Shown: positions 51,405-59,917 of the stretch, in pieces | How positions within the stretch are numbered: position 1 is the stretch's first letter | Layout of the letters: each line of letters begins with the position of its first letter | Assembly (NCBI RefSeq): GCF_017254845.1 | Contig: NZ_JAFKCU010000004.1 | Location: 186,001-250,000 of the forward strand | Reading direction: 5' to 3' | DNA from: Algoriphagus pacificus | GTDB lineage: Bacteria; Bacteroidota; Bacteroidia; Cytophagales; Cyclobacteriaceae | Length of the DNA stretch: 64,000 nucleotides | Position numbers and translations under genes: made by a program | The notes under the pieces: model-generated | Databases searched by the model: none | Told to the model about the DNA's origin: nothing | Seen by the model: the letters and a program-made list of their open reading frames with translations, nothing else

Positions 51405-51457
51405 AATTGCTGCACGAAATATAAAGGCTTGCTGGATTTCCCAGTAAGCCTTTTTTT
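51358..51457 (+). terminator. trp transcription attenuator (segments 1-4)
   Basis: Segment 1 (51358-51375) pairs with segment 2 (51379-51395): GGC/GCC, TCTGA/TCAGA and CTTTCC/GGAAAG, three helix blocks giving 14 bp. Segment 2 TCAGAAAGCC (51386-51395) can instead pair with segment 3 GGCTTGCTGG (51426-51435), 9 of 10 positions including one G.U. Segment 3 otherwise pairs with segment 4 (51441-51450, CCAGTAAGCC) to form the terminator, followed by seven T. A ribosome stalled at the Trp codons would cover segment 1, freeing 2 for 3 and preventing termination. Confidence 0.78.
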
Positions 51458-51478
51458 ATGATCAAAAACTTATAACTA

Positions 51479-52891
51479 ATGTCCAAGTCAAATTTTCAAA
51501 TCCTTACCTCCTATAGAAAAAGATTGGCGGATACGATTACTCCAGTGAGTATTTATCTGCAGATCCGAGACAGATTTGTCAACCCGATTTTGCTGGAAAG
51601 CTCTGATTACCATGGCCAGGAAAATAGTTATTCCTATATCTGTTTCAATCCACTTGCGACTTTCAGCTTTAATGCTGGGAAAGTAGAGGAAAAACTCCCC
51701 TCTGGTAAGAAAGAGGTCTATGAGGTGACAAGCCAACAGAAGTTGATGGATAGCTTAAGGGCATTTGGTAATAAGTTTTCCCGCGAACCAGATCAGTTTA
51801 AATTCAGTACTAATGGCTTATTTGGATATATCCAATATGATACGGTAGCCTATTTTGAGGATATCAAACTCAAAAACACCAAGGAGAGTCAGGTTCCGAT
51901 GCTTCAATATTCCATTTACCAAAATATCATCGTGGTGGATCATTATAAAAATGAACTCCACATGTTTGAGCATCAGGTAGAGGGATATAAATCCGAAGCT
52001 CAGATGGATGAGATAGAAATACTCTTAAACAATAAGAATATCCCTGCTTATTCTTTCAAGCGAATCGGTGAAGAAACTTCAAACTATTCAGATCAGGAGT
52101 TTTTGAAAATATTAAACCAAGGCAGAGAGCATTGCTTTAAGGGAGATGTATTTCAGATTGTGCTTTCCAGAAGATTTAGCACTGCTTTTAAAGGTGATGA
52201 ATTCAATGTTTACCGTGCCCTTCGTTCAGTCAATCCTTCTCCTTATTTATTCTACTTTGATTATGGATCCTTCAAGGTCTTTGGTAGTTCTCCAGAAGCA
52301 CAGATTGTAGTGAAAAACAAAAAGGCTACCATCTTTCCAATTGCCGGAACTTTCAGAAGAACAGGAAATGATCAAGATGATGCGGTTTTGGCGAGAAAAC
52401 TATATGATGATCCGAAAGAAAACTCAGAACATGTGATGTTGGTGGATCTTGCTCGAAACGACCTTTCAAGATCATCTGAGCACGTTAATGTGGAGGTTTT
52501 CAAAGAGATCCAATACTATTCTCATGTAATCCACTTGGTTTCTAAGGTGACTGGTGAACTGCATCAAGGTGCAAATCCATTGCAATTGGTGGCAGATACT
52601 TTTCCTGCAGGGACACTCTCAGGAGCACCTAAATACAGAGCCATGGAATTAATCGATGAGCTTGAAAATATATCAAGGGAATTCTACGGTGGGGCTATCG
52701 GCTATTTAGGTTTCAATGGGGATTTTAACCACGCTATTTTAATCCGATCATTTGTTTCGGAAAACAATAAGTTAAGATTCCAAGCAGGAGCAGGAGTGGT
52801 GGCCAAATCATCTATTCCTTCAGAACTACAAGAAGTTTCCAACAAGCTTGAAGCACTAAGAGTGGCTCTTAGAACGGCGGAGAAAATTTAA
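51479..52891 (+). CDS. trpE: Anthranilate synthase component I
   Basis: 470 aa. Converts chorismate to anthranilate with TrpG. Chorismate-binding C-terminal half: IFPIAGTFRRTGNDQDD, LARNDLSRSSEHVNVE, ADTFPAGTLSGAPKYRAMEL and FYGGAIGYLGFNGDFNHAIL. N-terminal domain of the Trp-feedback type is present. It follows an attenuator leader. An unrelated four-helix-bundle gene lies between it and trpG. Confidence 0.97.
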   Translation: MSKSNFQILTSYRKRLADTITPVSIYLQIRDRFVNPILLESSDYHGQENSYSYICFNPLATFSFNAGKVEEKLPSGKKEVYEVTSQQKLMDSLRAFGNKFSREPDQFKFSTNGLFGYIQYDTVAYFEDIKLKNTKESQVPMLQYSIYQNIIVVDHYKNELHMFEHQVEGYKSEAQMDEIEILLNNKNIPAYSFKRIGEETSNYSDQEFLKILNQGREHCFKGDVFQIVLSRRFSTAFKGDEFNVYRALRSVNPSPYLFYFDYGSFKVFGSSPEAQIVVKNKKATIFPIAGTFRRTGNDQDDAVLARKLYDDPKENSEHVMLVDLARNDLSRSSEHVNVEVFKEIQYYSHVIHLVSKVTGELHQGANPLQLVADTFPAGTLSGAPKYRAMELIDELENISREFYGGAIGYLGFNGDFNHAILIRSFVSENNKLRFQAGAGVVAKSSIPSELQEVSNKLEALRVALRTAEKI

Positions 52892-52909
52892 TTGGAAAAT
52901 TGAAAGATT
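52890..52909 (+). repeat. Left inverted repeat flanking the four-helix-bundle gene
   Basis: AATTGGAAAATTGAAAGATT starts at the trpE stop. Its first 19 bases from 52891 match the reverse complement of 53332-53350 at 18 of 19 positions. The full 20-mer recurs exactly, inverted, at 61535-61554 before hisA. Confidence 0.8.
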
Positions 52910-52925
52910 TTAAGATTGAAAAATT

Positions 52926-53315
52926 ATGGCAAAATATGATCGATTCGAAGACTTGCCCGTTTGGCAGCACGCAATTAGAATAGGAGTGAGAATTTATGGA
53001 TTGGTAGAATCTGAAAAATTAGGAAAAGACTATCGTGCCAAAGATCAACTGATTGGGTCTGCAATTTCGATCTCTAATAACATTGCTGAGGGATTTGAAT
53101 ATAATAGAAATAGGCAGTTTATCCGATATCTAGAAATATCAAAAGGTTCGGCAGGTGAACTCCGAAGTCAGCTTTTTTTATTGCTTTCAACAGGAAAAAT
53201 AGACAAGGAAATTTATGACGAATACTATTCGGATTTAATCGATCTGTCAAGTGAATTAAAAGGCTTAATTAAATATTTAAATGAATTTGAAAACGGGAAA
53301 AACAAAAAGGATTAA
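52926..53315 (+). CDS. Four helix bundle protein of the S23 / rRNA intervening-sequence family
   Basis: 129 aa. The recognisable motifs are EDLPVWQHAIRIGVRIY, DYRAKDQLIGSAISISNNIA, EGFEYNRNRQFIRYLEISKG and SAGELRSQLFLLLSTG. This family was first seen as an ORF inside spliced-out 23S rRNA intervening sequences (S23), and related folds occur in accessory proteins of retroelements (Avd). Here it lies inside the trp operon between trpE and trpG, flanked by inverted 19-nt repeats. It is probably an acquired mobile-type cassette rather than part of tryptophan synthesis; function unknown. Confidence 0.92.
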   Translation: MAKYDRFEDLPVWQHAIRIGVRIYGLVESEKLGKDYRAKDQLIGSAISISNNIAEGFEYNRNRQFIRYLEISKGSAGELRSQLFLLLSTGKIDKEIYDEYYSDLIDLSSELKGLIKYLNEFENGKNKKD

Positions 53316-53331
53316 CTCTAACAAATCTTCC

Positions 53332-53350
53332 AATTTTTCAATTTTCCAAT
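53332..53350 (-). repeat. Right inverted repeat flanking the four-helix-bundle gene
   Basis: AATTTTTCAATTTTCCAAT, the inverted partner (18 of 19) of the left repeat. It lies 17 bp after the stop codon and 17 bp before trpG. Confidence 0.78.
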
Positions 53351-53366
53351 ATTACAATCTATATAA

Positions 53367-53936
53367 ATGAAAATATTAGTCCTAGATAATTACGATTCCT
53401 TCACTTACAATCTGGTTTATATTGTGAGGCAATTAGGCTATGGTGATCGAATGGATATTTTCCGAAACGATAAGATATCCTTGGAAGATGTGGATCAATA
53501 CGATAAGATTCTTCTTTCTCCTGGGCCAGGTGTGCCCGAAGATGCGGGAATCATGCCGGATTTGATTAAGAAATACAGTCCAACTAAATCTATTCTTGGA
53601 GTTTGTCTCGGTCATCAGGCGATAGGAGAGGCATTTGGAGGTAGTCTAATCAATCTCTCAGAAGTGCTTCACGGAGTAGCGTCTCAAGTGAAAGTTCAGC
53701 CTGATTTGCTTTTTAAAGGCGTTCCAGATACATTTAATATTGGTAGGTACCATTCTTGGGTCATCGACGAATCCACCCTTTCGCCGGAACTTGAGATCAT
53801 AGCCCGAACTCCTGATCAGCAGATTATGGGAGTGAGACATAAGACCTTAGATGTAAGAGGTCTTCAATTTCATCCTGAAAGTATTCTGACAGAAAACGGA
53901 GTTCAAATCATTCGCAACTGGCTGGAGAATGAGTAA
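53367..53936 (+). CDS. trpG: Anthranilate synthase component II (glutamine amidotransferase)
   Basis: 189 aa. Provides ammonia to TrpE. MKILVLDNYDSFTYNLVYIV, the oxyanion loop LLSPGPGVPEDAG, the catalytic Cys in ILGVCLGHQAIGEAFGG and the His/Glu in VRGLQFHPESILT are complete. Related to PabA, but the setting makes TrpG the likely role. trpD follows after 31 bp. Confidence 0.96.
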   Translation: MKILVLDNYDSFTYNLVYIVRQLGYGDRMDIFRNDKISLEDVDQYDKILLSPGPGVPEDAGIMPDLIKKYSPTKSILGVCLGHQAIGEAFGGSLINLSEVLHGVASQVKVQPDLLFKGVPDTFNIGRYHSWVIDESTLSPELEIIARTPDQQIMGVRHKTLDVRGLQFHPESILTENGVQIIRNWLENE

Positions 53937-53967
53937 TCATTCGTAATCCCCTTAATCCAACCCAATC

Positions 53968-54978
53968 ATGAAAGAAATTATCAATCACCTTATTGCCCAT
54001 AAAACCTTGGAAAAATCCGAGGCAAAAGAAGTTCTGAAAAACCTGGCAAGTGGAAATTATAATCCAAGTCAAATTGCGGCATTTATGACTGTCTATTTGA
54101 TGAGAAGTATCACTGTCGAAGAGCTATCAGGTTTCCGAGAGGCAATGCTGGAACTTTGTGTTCCTGTAGAGATTGCAGAATACGATGCCATGGACCTTTG
54201 CGGTACAGGTGGAGATGGAAAAGACACCTTTAATATTTCCACACTGTCTTCATTTATTGTGGCAGGAGCAGGGCAAAATGTGGCTAAACATGGAAACACT
54301 GGCGTTTCTTCCATTTGCGGTTCATCGAATTTGCTGGCTTATTTTGGCTATGAATTCACAAATGACATTGATAAGATCAGAAAGAGTTTGGACGAAGTAG
54401 GGATTTGCTTTTTGCATGCACCATTATTTCACCCAGCTATGAAAAATGTGGCTCCCATCCGTAAGGAACTAGGGGTTAAGACCTTCTTCAACATGCTTGG
54501 TCCGATGGTAAATCCAAGTTTCCCCAAGAAACAGGTGGTTGGTGTTTTCAGCTTGGAGTTGGCGCGCTTATATGGCTATTTATACCAAGATATGAACGGT
54601 AGATTTTCTATCCTCCATGCCTTAGATGGCTACGATGAGATTTCATTAACAGGACCATTTAAAATGATTTCCAATGAGGGGGAAAGAGTGCTTAACCCAG
54701 AAAATATTGGATTGAAAACACTGAAAGCTGATTCTATCTTAGGCGGGACCACCATAGAAGAATCCGCTAAAATCTTTGAAAACATATTAAAAGGAAAAGG
54801 GACCAAAAGTCAAAACGCAGTTGTACTGGCTAATTCAGCAGCTGCGTTGGTAACAGCAGAAGAAGGGCTTTCCTTTGTAGATGCTGTTGCTAAAGCAGAA
54901 GAGGTATTGCTATCAGGCAAAGCCTTGGAAGTATTTGATGGTCTAGTCAACCCTAAAACAAGCGTTTCTTTAGCTTAA
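53968..54978 (+). CDS. trpD: Anthranilate phosphoribosyltransferase
   Basis: 336 aa. Transfers phosphoribose from PRPP to anthranilate. DLCGTGGDGKDTFNISTLSS and KHGNTGVSSICGSSNLLAYF are the PRPP and anthranilate sites; APLFHPAMKNVAPIRKELGV and RTFFNMLGP-like (KTFFNMLGPMVNP) are conserved. Single-domain form. It ends 7 bp before trpC. Confidence 0.97.
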   Translation: MKEIINHLIAHKTLEKSEAKEVLKNLASGNYNPSQIAAFMTVYLMRSITVEELSGFREAMLELCVPVEIAEYDAMDLCGTGGDGKDTFNISTLSSFIVAGAGQNVAKHGNTGVSSICGSSNLLAYFGYEFTNDIDKIRKSLDEVGICFLHAPLFHPAMKNVAPIRKELGVKTFFNMLGPMVNPSFPKKQVVGVFSLELARLYGYLYQDMNGRFSILHALDGYDEISLTGPFKMISNEGERVLNPENIGLKTLKADSILGGTTIEESAKIFENILKGKGTKSQNAVVLANSAAALVTAEEGLSFVDAVAKAEEVLLSGKALEVFDGLVNPKTSVSLA

Positions 54979-54985
54979 AAAACCT

Positions 54986-55807
54986 ATGAATATTTTAGAT
55001 AAAATCATTGCTCAGAAGCATATAGAAGTAGCTGAGAAGAGCAGTTTAGTCCCTGTGAAACTTTTAGAGAAAAGTATTTTTTTCGAAGGAAAAGTAGTTT
55101 CCATGAAGCGTTATGTCACTGATGCGGAAAAGTCAGGGATTATTTCTGAGTTTAAGAGACAATCTCCCTCGAAGGGAATTATTAATGGTGCGGCACAGAT
55201 TGAAACCGTAAGTATCGGTTACATGCAGGCTGGAGCATCAGCTCTTTCCATATTAACTGACAAGGATTTCTTCGGAGGATCCAATGAAGATTTGAAATCA
55301 GCTAGAAAATTTAATTTCTGCCCTATTCTCAGAAAAGATTTTGTCATAGATGAATACCAAATCCTGGAAGCAAAATCAATCGGTGCGGATTGTATTCTTT
55401 TGATAGCGGCAGCTTTGGAACCAGCTAAATTGAAAAGTTTAGCAGCTTTTGCTAAAAGTCTTGGACTGGAAGTTTTGATGGAAGTACATGATGGGGAAGA
55501 ACTTGAAAGAAGCTTATGCGAAGAGTTGGATCTAGTGGGTGTGAATAACAGAAACCTCAAGACCTTTGAAGTTTCGCTTGATACCTCTTTGGAATTGGTA
55601 GAGAAAATCCCATCCAGTTTTGTGAAAATCTCCGAAAGTGGAATTTCAAAGCCTGAAACTTTGGTGACTTTGAAAAAAGCTGGCTTTGATGGATTCTTGA
55701 TCGGAGAGAATTTCATGAAATCTTCTAGACCAGAGCAAGCAGCTTATAATTTTATCAAAGAATACAAGAAACTGCTGGCGAAAGAAACCGCTTTAGATCA
55801 AGCCTGA
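54986..55807 (+). CDS. trpC: Indole-3-glycerol phosphate synthase
   Basis: 273 aa TIM barrel. Signatures: ILDKIIAQKHIEVAEKSS, SGIISEFKRQSPSKGII, LSILTDKDFFGGSNEDL, CPILRKDFVIDEYQILEAKS, DCILLIAAALEP, LMEVHDGEELE and LVGVNNRNLKTFEV. Its stop overlaps the trpF start (TGATG, 1-bp overlap), so the two are coupled. Confidence 0.97.
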   Translation: MNILDKIIAQKHIEVAEKSSLVPVKLLEKSIFFEGKVVSMKRYVTDAEKSGIISEFKRQSPSKGIINGAAQIETVSIGYMQAGASALSILTDKDFFGGSNEDLKSARKFNFCPILRKDFVIDEYQILEAKSIGADCILLIAAALEPAKLKSLAAFAKSLGLEVLMEVHDGEELERSLCEELDLVGVNNRNLKTFEVSLDTSLELVEKIPSSFVKISESGISKPETLVTLKKAGFDGFLIGENFMKSSRPEQAAYNFIKEYKKLLAKETALDQA

Positions 55808-56433
55808 TGATTATCAAAGTTTGTGGGATGCGAGAGCCGGCCAACATGCTGGCATTAGAGAAATCAATTAAGCCTGATTGGATGGGATTGATTTTCTATG
55901 CTAAATCTCCACGCTTTGTATCCTCAGAGATTGCCTCAAAAACAGCAGAGATAACAATTCCAAAAGTTGGAGTTTTCGTAAATGAATCCTTGGATTATTT
56001 GTTGGAAAAAATCAATGAATTTCAATTAGCAGCTGTTCAACTACATGGAAATGAAAGTGCGGCATTTGTAAAAGAATTGAAACTGAAAACAGATGTAAAA
56101 ATCTGGAAAGTAATCTCTGTAGGAAGTTCCATTGATTGGGAAACATTGAGAGATTATGTGGGGTTAGTTGATTGTTTTCTTTTCGATACTGCAACCAAAA
56201 ATCATGGCGGTTCGGGAAAGAAATTTAATTGGCAACTGCTTCATGAATATCCCTTTGATGTTATCTTTTTATTGAGTGGTGGGATTGACGAAGATTCAGT
56301 TATTGAAATTAAGAAATATTCCGAGGTTATTCCTCAATTGATAGGAGTGGATCTCAATTCAAAATTTGAGGTGGAACCAGGATTAAAAAATATTGAAAAG
56401 CTAAAAGCTTTTAAAAATACATTGTTGAAATAA
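55807..56433 (+). CDS. trpF: Phosphoribosylanthranilate isomerase
   Basis: 208 aa TIM barrel. [66 protein letters not shown] and the C-terminal [12 protein letters not shown] with [16 protein letters not shown] are diagnostic. Catalyses the Amadori step before TrpC. trpB starts 29 bp later. Confidence 0.97.
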   Translation: MIIKVCGMREPANMLALEKSIKPDWMGLIFYAKSPRFVSSEIASKTAEITIPKVGVFVNESLDYLLEKINEFQLAAVQLHGNESAAFVKELKLKTDVKIWKVISVGSSIDWETLRDYVGLVDCFLFDTATKNHGGSGKKFNWQLLHEYPFDVIFLLSGGIDEDSVIEIKKYSEVIPQLIGVDLNSKFEVEPGLKNIEKLKAFKNTLLK

Positions 56434-56462
56434 AGTTTAGTGATCATTTAATCACTGACAAC

Positions 56463-57656
56463 ATGAACGAACAACAGATGATCAAAGTAGATGAAAAGGG
56501 TTTTTATGGCAAATTCGGAGGAGCTTACATTCCCGAAATGCTTCACCCAAATGTGGAAGAACTGAGAGAGAATTATGAGTCAATCATGGCCTCAAAGGAG
56601 TTTCAGGATGAGTTCAGAGGATTACTCAAAGATTATGTGGGAAGACCTACTCCTTTATATTTTGCCTCGCGATTATCAGAAAAATATGGAGCAAAAATCT
56701 ACCTGAAAAGAGAAGATCTTTGTCATACAGGGGCACATAAAGTAAACAATACCATCGGACAGATCATCTTGGCAAAGAAGCTCGGAAAGAAGCGGATCAT
56801 AGCAGAAACCGGGGCCGGCCAGCATGGTGTGGCTACGGCAACTGTCTGCGCGCTGATGGGAATGGATTGTACCATCTATATGGGTGAAATTGACATTGCT
56901 AGACAGCATCCAAATGTGGAAAGAATGAAGATTTTGGGAGCACAAGTGGTTCCCGCAACTTCCGGTTCCAAGACTTTGAAAGATGCGACAAACGAAGCGA
57001 TGCGAGCTTGGATCAATAATCCTGTGGATACTCATTATATCATTGGCTCTGTGGTTGGGCCTCATCCATATCCAGAGATGGTTGCCAGATTTCAATCTGT
57101 GATTTCGGAGGAGATTAAATGGCAATTGAAGGAGAAAGAAGGAACAGAAAATCCAGATTTAGTTATTGCATGTGTTGGTGGAGGATCCAATGCTGCGGGT
57201 GCTTTTTATCATTATTATAATACGCCAGGAGTACGATTAGTTGCTGCAGAAGCTGGAGGATTGGGAGTGAATTCAGGAAAAACAGCAGCAACAACTGCTA
57301 AAGGAACTCCAGGCATTCTTCATGGATCAAAAACTATACTGATGCAAACTGAAGATGGTCAGGTAGTTGAGCCTCACTCTATTTCTGCTGGATTGGATTA
57401 TCCAGGAATCGGACCTGTGCATGCGCATTTGTTTGATGTGGGAAGAGGAGAATTTGTAGCGGTTGAGGATAAAGATGCTATGGCAGCTGGTATTGAGCTT
57501 AGTCGATTGGAAGGAATCATTCCAGCTATCGAGTCTGCACACGCTATTTATGCCTTGAATCTAATTGAATACTCCAAAGATGATGTGATCGTGATCAACC
57601 TTTCTGGAAGAGGCGATAAAGATTTGGATACCTACATCAAATGGGGGAAGTATTGA
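56463..57656 (+). CDS. trpB: Tryptophan synthase beta chain
   Basis: 397 aa PLP enzyme. [20 protein letters not shown] is the N-terminus; the PLP lysine is in [20 protein letters not shown]-like [34 protein letters not shown], the phosphate loop [15 protein letters not shown] and the monovalent cation region are present. It condenses indole with serine. A repeat-containing gap of 140 bp follows before trpA. Confidence 0.98.
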   Translation: MNEQQMIKVDEKGFYGKFGGAYIPEMLHPNVEELRENYESIMASKEFQDEFRGLLKDYVGRPTPLYFASRLSEKYGAKIYLKREDLCHTGAHKVNNTIGQIILAKKLGKKRIIAETGAGQHGVATATVCALMGMDCTIYMGEIDIARQHPNVERMKILGAQVVPATSGSKTLKDATNEAMRAWINNPVDTHYIIGSVVGPHPYPEMVARFQSVISEEIKWQLKEKEGTENPDLVIACVGGGSNAAGAFYHYYNTPGVRLVAAEAGGLGVNSGKTAATTAKGTPGILHGSKTILMQTEDGQVVEPHSISAGLDYPGIGPVHAHLFDVGRGEFVAVEDKDAMAAGIELSRLEGIIPAIESAHAIYALNLIEYSKDDVIVINLSGRGDKDLDTYIKWGKY

Positions 57657-57663
57657 ATGATTT

Positions 57664-57782
57664 TGGAAATACGAAATACGATATGGTGATGAACTCCAGA
57701 CAAATTTTTTAGATGGTATGGAGTTTTCTCTAAAGCCTCAATTTTAAAGTTAAAGCTCGTATTTCGTGCCTCGTATTTCAAA
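57664..57782. repeat. Palindromic intergenic repeat between trpB and trpA
   Basis: GAAATACGAAATACGA (57666-57681) faces TCGTATTTCGTGCC (57757-57770) and TCGTATTTC (57771-57779) in inverted orientation, with an inner AACTCCA/TGGAGTT stem (57692-57698 and 57719-57725). Similar TACGAAATACGA words recur in other gaps of this cluster. Confidence 0.7.
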
Positions 57783-57796
57783 AAAAATTAGAAAAA

Positions 57797-58570
57797 ATGA
57801 ATAGAATACATAAGCTGTTTGAAAATAAAAAAGATCGCGTTCTCTCGATCTACTTTACTGCTGGCTTCCCGAAACTGGAAGATACATTGCCCATCATGGA
57901 GGCAATCCAAGCTGGTGGAGCGGATATAATTGAAGTGGGCGTACCTTATTCTGATCCAGTTGCCGATGGCCCAACCATTCAGGATAGTAATATGATTGCT
58001 TTGGAAAATGGGATTTCTCTCAAGAAAATTTTTGAGCAATTAGCTGGTTTTCGGGACAAAATCCACATTCCTGTTGTTTTGATGGGGTACCTAAATCCTA
58101 TCATGCAATACGGAATGGAGGCTTTTTGTAAAAAATGTCAAGAGGTAGGAGTGGATGGATTGATACTTCCGGATTTACCAATGCAGCAATACATTGATGA
58201 CTACAAGGAATTGTTTGAGAAATATGGTTTGGTCAATACATTTCTTATTTCACCTCAGACTTCCGAAAAGAGAATCCGTGAAATCGATGAGAATACCTCA
58301 GGCTTCATTTACATGGTTTCATCCCATAGCATCACCGGTGCAAAAGCAGGGATTTCTGAAGAGCAGATTTCTTATTTCGATCGGGTGAAAGCACTCAACT
58401 TAAAAAATCCAAAGCTGATAGGTTTTGGGATTTCAGACTCAGAAACATTTACCACTGCATCTAATTATAGTAATGGTGCCATCATTGGATCGGCATTTAT
58501 CAAAGTTGTGAAGGATTCAAAAAACCTAAGTGAGGATATCCAGCGATACATTCAATCAGTGGTGAATTGA
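57797..58570 (+). CDS. trpA: Tryptophan synthase alpha chain
   Basis: 257 aa TIM barrel. SIYFTAGFPKLEDTLPIMEA, GADIIEVGVPYSDPVADGPT with catalytic Glu/Asp region, VVLMGYLNPIMQYG, GVDGLILPDLPMQQ and NTFLISPQTSEKRIREID are typical. Cleaves indole-3-glycerol phosphate to indole for TrpB. Last of the trp genes; DAHP synthase follows after 89 bp that include TACGAA-type words. Confidence 0.97.
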   Translation: MNRIHKLFENKKDRVLSIYFTAGFPKLEDTLPIMEAIQAGGADIIEVGVPYSDPVADGPTIQDSNMIALENGISLKKIFEQLAGFRDKIHIPVVLMGYLNPIMQYGMEAFCKKCQEVGVDGLILPDLPMQQYIDDYKELFEKYGLVNTFLISPQTSEKRIREIDENTSGFIYMVSSHSITGAKAGISEEQISYFDRVKALNLKNPKLIGFGISDSETFTTASNYSNGAIIGSAFIKVVKDSKNLSEDIQRYIQSVVN

Positions 58571-58659
58571 AAAAAATCACAATCAAACCTTTGATTCACT
58601 AAAACGCTTAACGTTTAGTTTATCTTCCTAATTCGTACTTCATAAATCGTACTTAAATA

Positions 58660-59679
58660 ATGATTATTCAACTTCAGCCAGATATTTCCTCTAAGCAAAA
58701 GGAAAACCTGATCGATAAAATCAACGGTATCGGCTACAAAACTACCGAAGTAAAAACCCAATTAGGGGATTACCTGATTGGTATCGGCAAAAAGGAATTT
58801 GACATCCGTAAAATCGGTCAGATGGATGGAATCATTGATATCCATATCGTTTCTGACGAATACAAATTGGTTTCTAAAAAGTGGAAAGCAAAACCAACTT
58901 CCATTGATTTGGGTGATAATGTATTTATCAAAGATGGAGAAATGGCGATCATCACCGGACCTTGTTCGATTGAGTCCGAGGAACAAATCCGTGCTGTGGT
59001 AGCTCATTGTGTTGAAAATAATGTAAAGATGATGCGAGGTGGGGTTTTCAAACCTCGAAGTAGCCCTTATGCATTTAGAGGTTTGGGATTGGAAGGACTA
59101 AAGTTATGGTACAATATCGCCCATGAAGCAGGTATTAAAATCGTGACTGAAGTGATGCAGACTTCTCAGATCGAAGAAATGTATCCTTATGTGGATGTGT
59201 ACCAAGTAGGGGCGAGAAACTCTCAAAACTTCAACTTGCTAGACGAACTTGGCAAAGTAGATAAAGCAGTAATGATCAAACGCGGGATCTCTGGAACAAT
59301 TGAAGAGCTTTTGCAATCTGCTGAATATGTGTTTTCCGGAGGAAATGAAAAGTTGATTCTCTGTGAAAGAGGAATCAGAACTTATGAAAGAGCTTCCAGA
59401 AACACTTTGGATTTGAATGCGATTCCAATCTTAAAAGCAAAATCACATTTGCCTGTGATCGTCGATCCATCTCATGGTATCGGTATCCGTGCTTATGTGC
59501 CACAAATGGCTTTGGCAGGAGTGATGTCGGGTGCCGATGGAATCATCTATGAATCCCACGAAATTCCTGAGAAAGCTTATTCCGATGGCCAACAAACTTT
59601 AGATTTTGTCCAAAGCGCAAGATTGATCTCTTGGATCAGAGAGAGTTTCGCGATGCGAAAAGGATTTGATTTGTTGTAA
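58660..59679 (+). CDS. aroF: 3-deoxy-7-phosphoheptulonate (DAHP) synthase, type I-beta
   Basis: 339 aa. First step of aromatic synthesis from PEP and erythrose 4-phosphate. An N-terminal ferredoxin-like regulatory domain (about 1-70: MIIQLQPDISSKQKENLIDK) precedes the catalytic barrel with AIITGPCSIESEEQIRAV, VKMMRGGVFKPRSSPYAFRG, VYQVGARNSQNFNLL, VMIKRGISGTIEELL and PVIVDPSHGIGIRAYVPQMA. The N-terminal domain is of the kind fused to type I-beta enzymes of Bacillus/Thermotoga. It sits between trp and phhA-his genes and supplies chorismate to trpE. The gene symbol is a convention; aroG/aroH naming varies. Confidence 0.93.
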   Translation: MIIQLQPDISSKQKENLIDKINGIGYKTTEVKTQLGDYLIGIGKKEFDIRKIGQMDGIIDIHIVSDEYKLVSKKWKAKPTSIDLGDNVFIKDGEMAIITGPCSIESEEQIRAVVAHCVENNVKMMRGGVFKPRSSPYAFRGLGLEGLKLWYNIAHEAGIKIVTEVMQTSQIEEMYPYVDVYQVGARNSQNFNLLDELGKVDKAVMIKRGISGTIEELLQSAEYVFSGGNEKLILCERGIRTYERASRNTLDLNAIPILKAKSHLPVIVDPSHGIGIRAYVPQMALAGVMSGADGIIYESHEIPEKAYSDGQQTLDFVQSARLISWIRESFAMRKGFDLL

Positions 59680-59717
59680 AAAATTGATTTCTAGATTAAC
59701 CTGCTTAAATTAGTTGC

Positions 59718-59771
59718 ATGAATCCGACACCAAGAACCTTTGTACATCATTCTTACCACCATTCTCAATGA
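59718..59771 (+). CDS. hisL: Histidine leader peptide (four His codons)
   Basis: A 17-codon frame, MNPTPRTFVHHSYHHSQ, ending TGA. Four of its six codons at 59745-59762 are His, with one Tyr between. A His-rich leader followed by alternative hairpins and an intrinsic terminator, upstream of genes that include hisH-hisA-hisF-hisIE, is the classic his attenuator layout. It is far too short for automatic gene finders. No clear ribosome-binding site is visible, which is usual in Bacteroidetes. The Tyr and Phe codons leave a secondary option of Phe/Tyr sensing, given the phhA gene downstream. Confidence 0.72.
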   Translation: MNPTPRTFVHHSYHHSQ

Positions 59772-59772
59772 A

Positions 59773-59842
59773 GGGGTAGGATTGCTATGGTTTTTTGGTA
59801 AAAATATAGAGGCCTATTCCTTACTGGAGTAGGCCTTTTTTG
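59773..59842 (+). terminator. his/phhA transcription attenuator (segments 1-4)
   Basis: Segment 1 TCTTACC (59751-59757, inside the His codons) can pair with GGTAGGA (59775-59781). The overlapping GGGGTAGG (59773-59780) can instead pair with CCTATTCC (59813-59820), all 8 positions with two G.U pairs, an antiterminator. CCTATTCC is also the 5' arm of the terminator AGGCCTATTCC (59810-59820) with GGAGTAGGCCT (59826-59836), followed by TTTTTT-G-TTTT. A ribosome stalled at the His codons would free segment 2 and prevent termination. Confidence 0.75.
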
Positions 59843-59917
59843 TTTTGCCAGATTTGAAATTGACGAACTTAAGACAGAGAGAATAGTTATAAATACTCAA
59901 GAATATACCCAAATACC

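Noticed and set aside
51227-51424. 65-aa frame on the plus strand upstream of trpE
   Set aside because: It overlaps the trp leader region in another phase; the Trp-rich leader, promoter and attenuator explain this stretch better, and no family is recognisable.
53967-54978. Frames on the opposite strand of the trp genes
   Set aside because: They lie wholly inside trpD, trpC or trpF and show no family features; the plus-strand genes have complete catalytic motifs.
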